From the NCBI RefSeq assembly GCF_002724055.1, contig NZ_BDQY01000005.1, forward strand, positions 1 through 64,000: a stretch of DNA of 64,000 bases, in the 5' to 3' direction. Position numbers and translations under genes: made by a program. This document shows positions 63,885-64,000 of the stretch, piece after piece. The notes under the pieces are model-generated. The model was given only the letters and a program-made list of their open reading frames with translations. It was not told the origin of the DNA and made no database searches. The DNA is from Tepidibacter mesophilus (GTDB taxonomy: Bacteria > Bacillota > Clostridia > Peptostreptococcales > Peptostreptococcaceae). Position 1 is the first letter of the stretch. Each line of letters begins with the position of its first letter.

Positions 63885-64000
63885 TTATATATTAATCTGA
63901 ATTTGACTATCTATAAGTTGAAGATTATACTGTCTTATTAAATCTATTAGTAAATCTGCATAAATTCTTTCTCCATTTTCATTTTCCTTTGTACTATAAC
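63885..64000 (-). CDS. Partial CDS, C-terminal end of an unidentified protein
   Basis: An open minus-strand frame runs from the window edge to a TAA at 63885-63887. It encodes 37 residues, including NGERIYADLLIDLIRQYN and ending LQLIDSQIQINI. The helical, amphipathic pattern is protein-like, and the other minus frames are closed. Too little is visible to name it. Confidence 0.4.
   Translation of the reverse strand, partial: YSTKENENGERIYADLLIDLIRQYNLQLIDSQIQINI

Overview
The window comes from a low-GC, endospore-forming anaerobic Firmicute. It most resembles the Peptostreptococcaceae (Clostridium cluster XI; relatives of Clostridioides, Romboutsia and Tepidibacter). The evidence is the A+T-rich sequence, a complete D-proline reductase (prd) operon with two in-frame UGA selenocysteine codons, cysteine desulfidase with its sigma-54 activator beside it, an alpha/beta-type small acid-soluble spore protein, a Spo0E-like regulator, and T-box, cobalamin and GlcT-type RNA regulators. 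Species cannot be fixed from this sequence alone. No tRNA, rRNA, phage, CRISPR or intact insertion sequence was seen.

Layout. 1-356: non-coding DNA with a long imperfect inverted repeat and two terminators. 357-5168: diaminopimelate/lysine genes (M20 deacetylase divergent from asd-dapA-dapB-dapH). 5167-9233: hpt, then cdsB under a sigma-54 promoter, its activator cdsR and a 47-codon membrane-protein gene directly upstream. 9231-11880: methyltransferase, SSB-like protein and a TSUP exporter. 12033-20631: the prd block in transcription order prdR, prdC(Sec), prdA, an 89-aa protein, prdB(Sec), prdD, prdE, prdF, with a sigma-54 promoter and three matching dyads between prdR and prdC. 20893-31491: deacetylase, SASP, DUF4364, beta-propeller, TSCPD protein, folC, valS with T-box, a LysM protein, an FMN-binding lipoprotein, an FUSC-type membrane protein and an Arg/Tyr-rich protein. 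31764-36055: orphan substrate-binding lipoprotein, SulP transporter, glutamate dehydrogenase. 36252-42480: pstS, a chemotaxis receptor, pstC, pstA, pstB and phoU, with two matching Pho-box promoters. 42689-49260: typA, a dicarboxylate/amino-acid symporter, a GlnK/GlnL-like two-component pair and an HD-GYP protein. 49405-58302: pepF, DegV, MgtC with an upstream cobalamin riboswitch, FapA, MscS, Spo0E-like, a Gx-transporter/NusG-II fusion and a PTS EIIC. 58727-64000: XRE-cupin regulator, glucose PTS with a GlcT-type antiterminator site, a PfkB kinase, an esterase lipoprotein and the 3' end of one more gene.

How it fits together. Amino-acid (Stickland) fermentation dominates: proline reductase and racemase, cysteine desulfidase, glutamate dehydrogenase, oligopeptidase F and an amino-acid/dicarboxylate symporter. 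The two catabolic clusters use the same logic: a -24/-12 promoter next to its own AAA+ activator. The best candidates for something under-described are: (1) PrdD and PrdE, which look like a PrdA paralogue split exactly at the PrdA self-cleavage point and lacking the pyruvoyl-forming cysteine; (2) the 47-aa membrane peptide coupled to cdsR; (3) a dispersed intergenic element of about 85 bp, found four times, with an internal hairpin that covaries; (4) a chemoreceptor inside a dual-Pho-box pst cluster; and (5) a cobalamin riboswitch followed by two terminators in front of mgtC.
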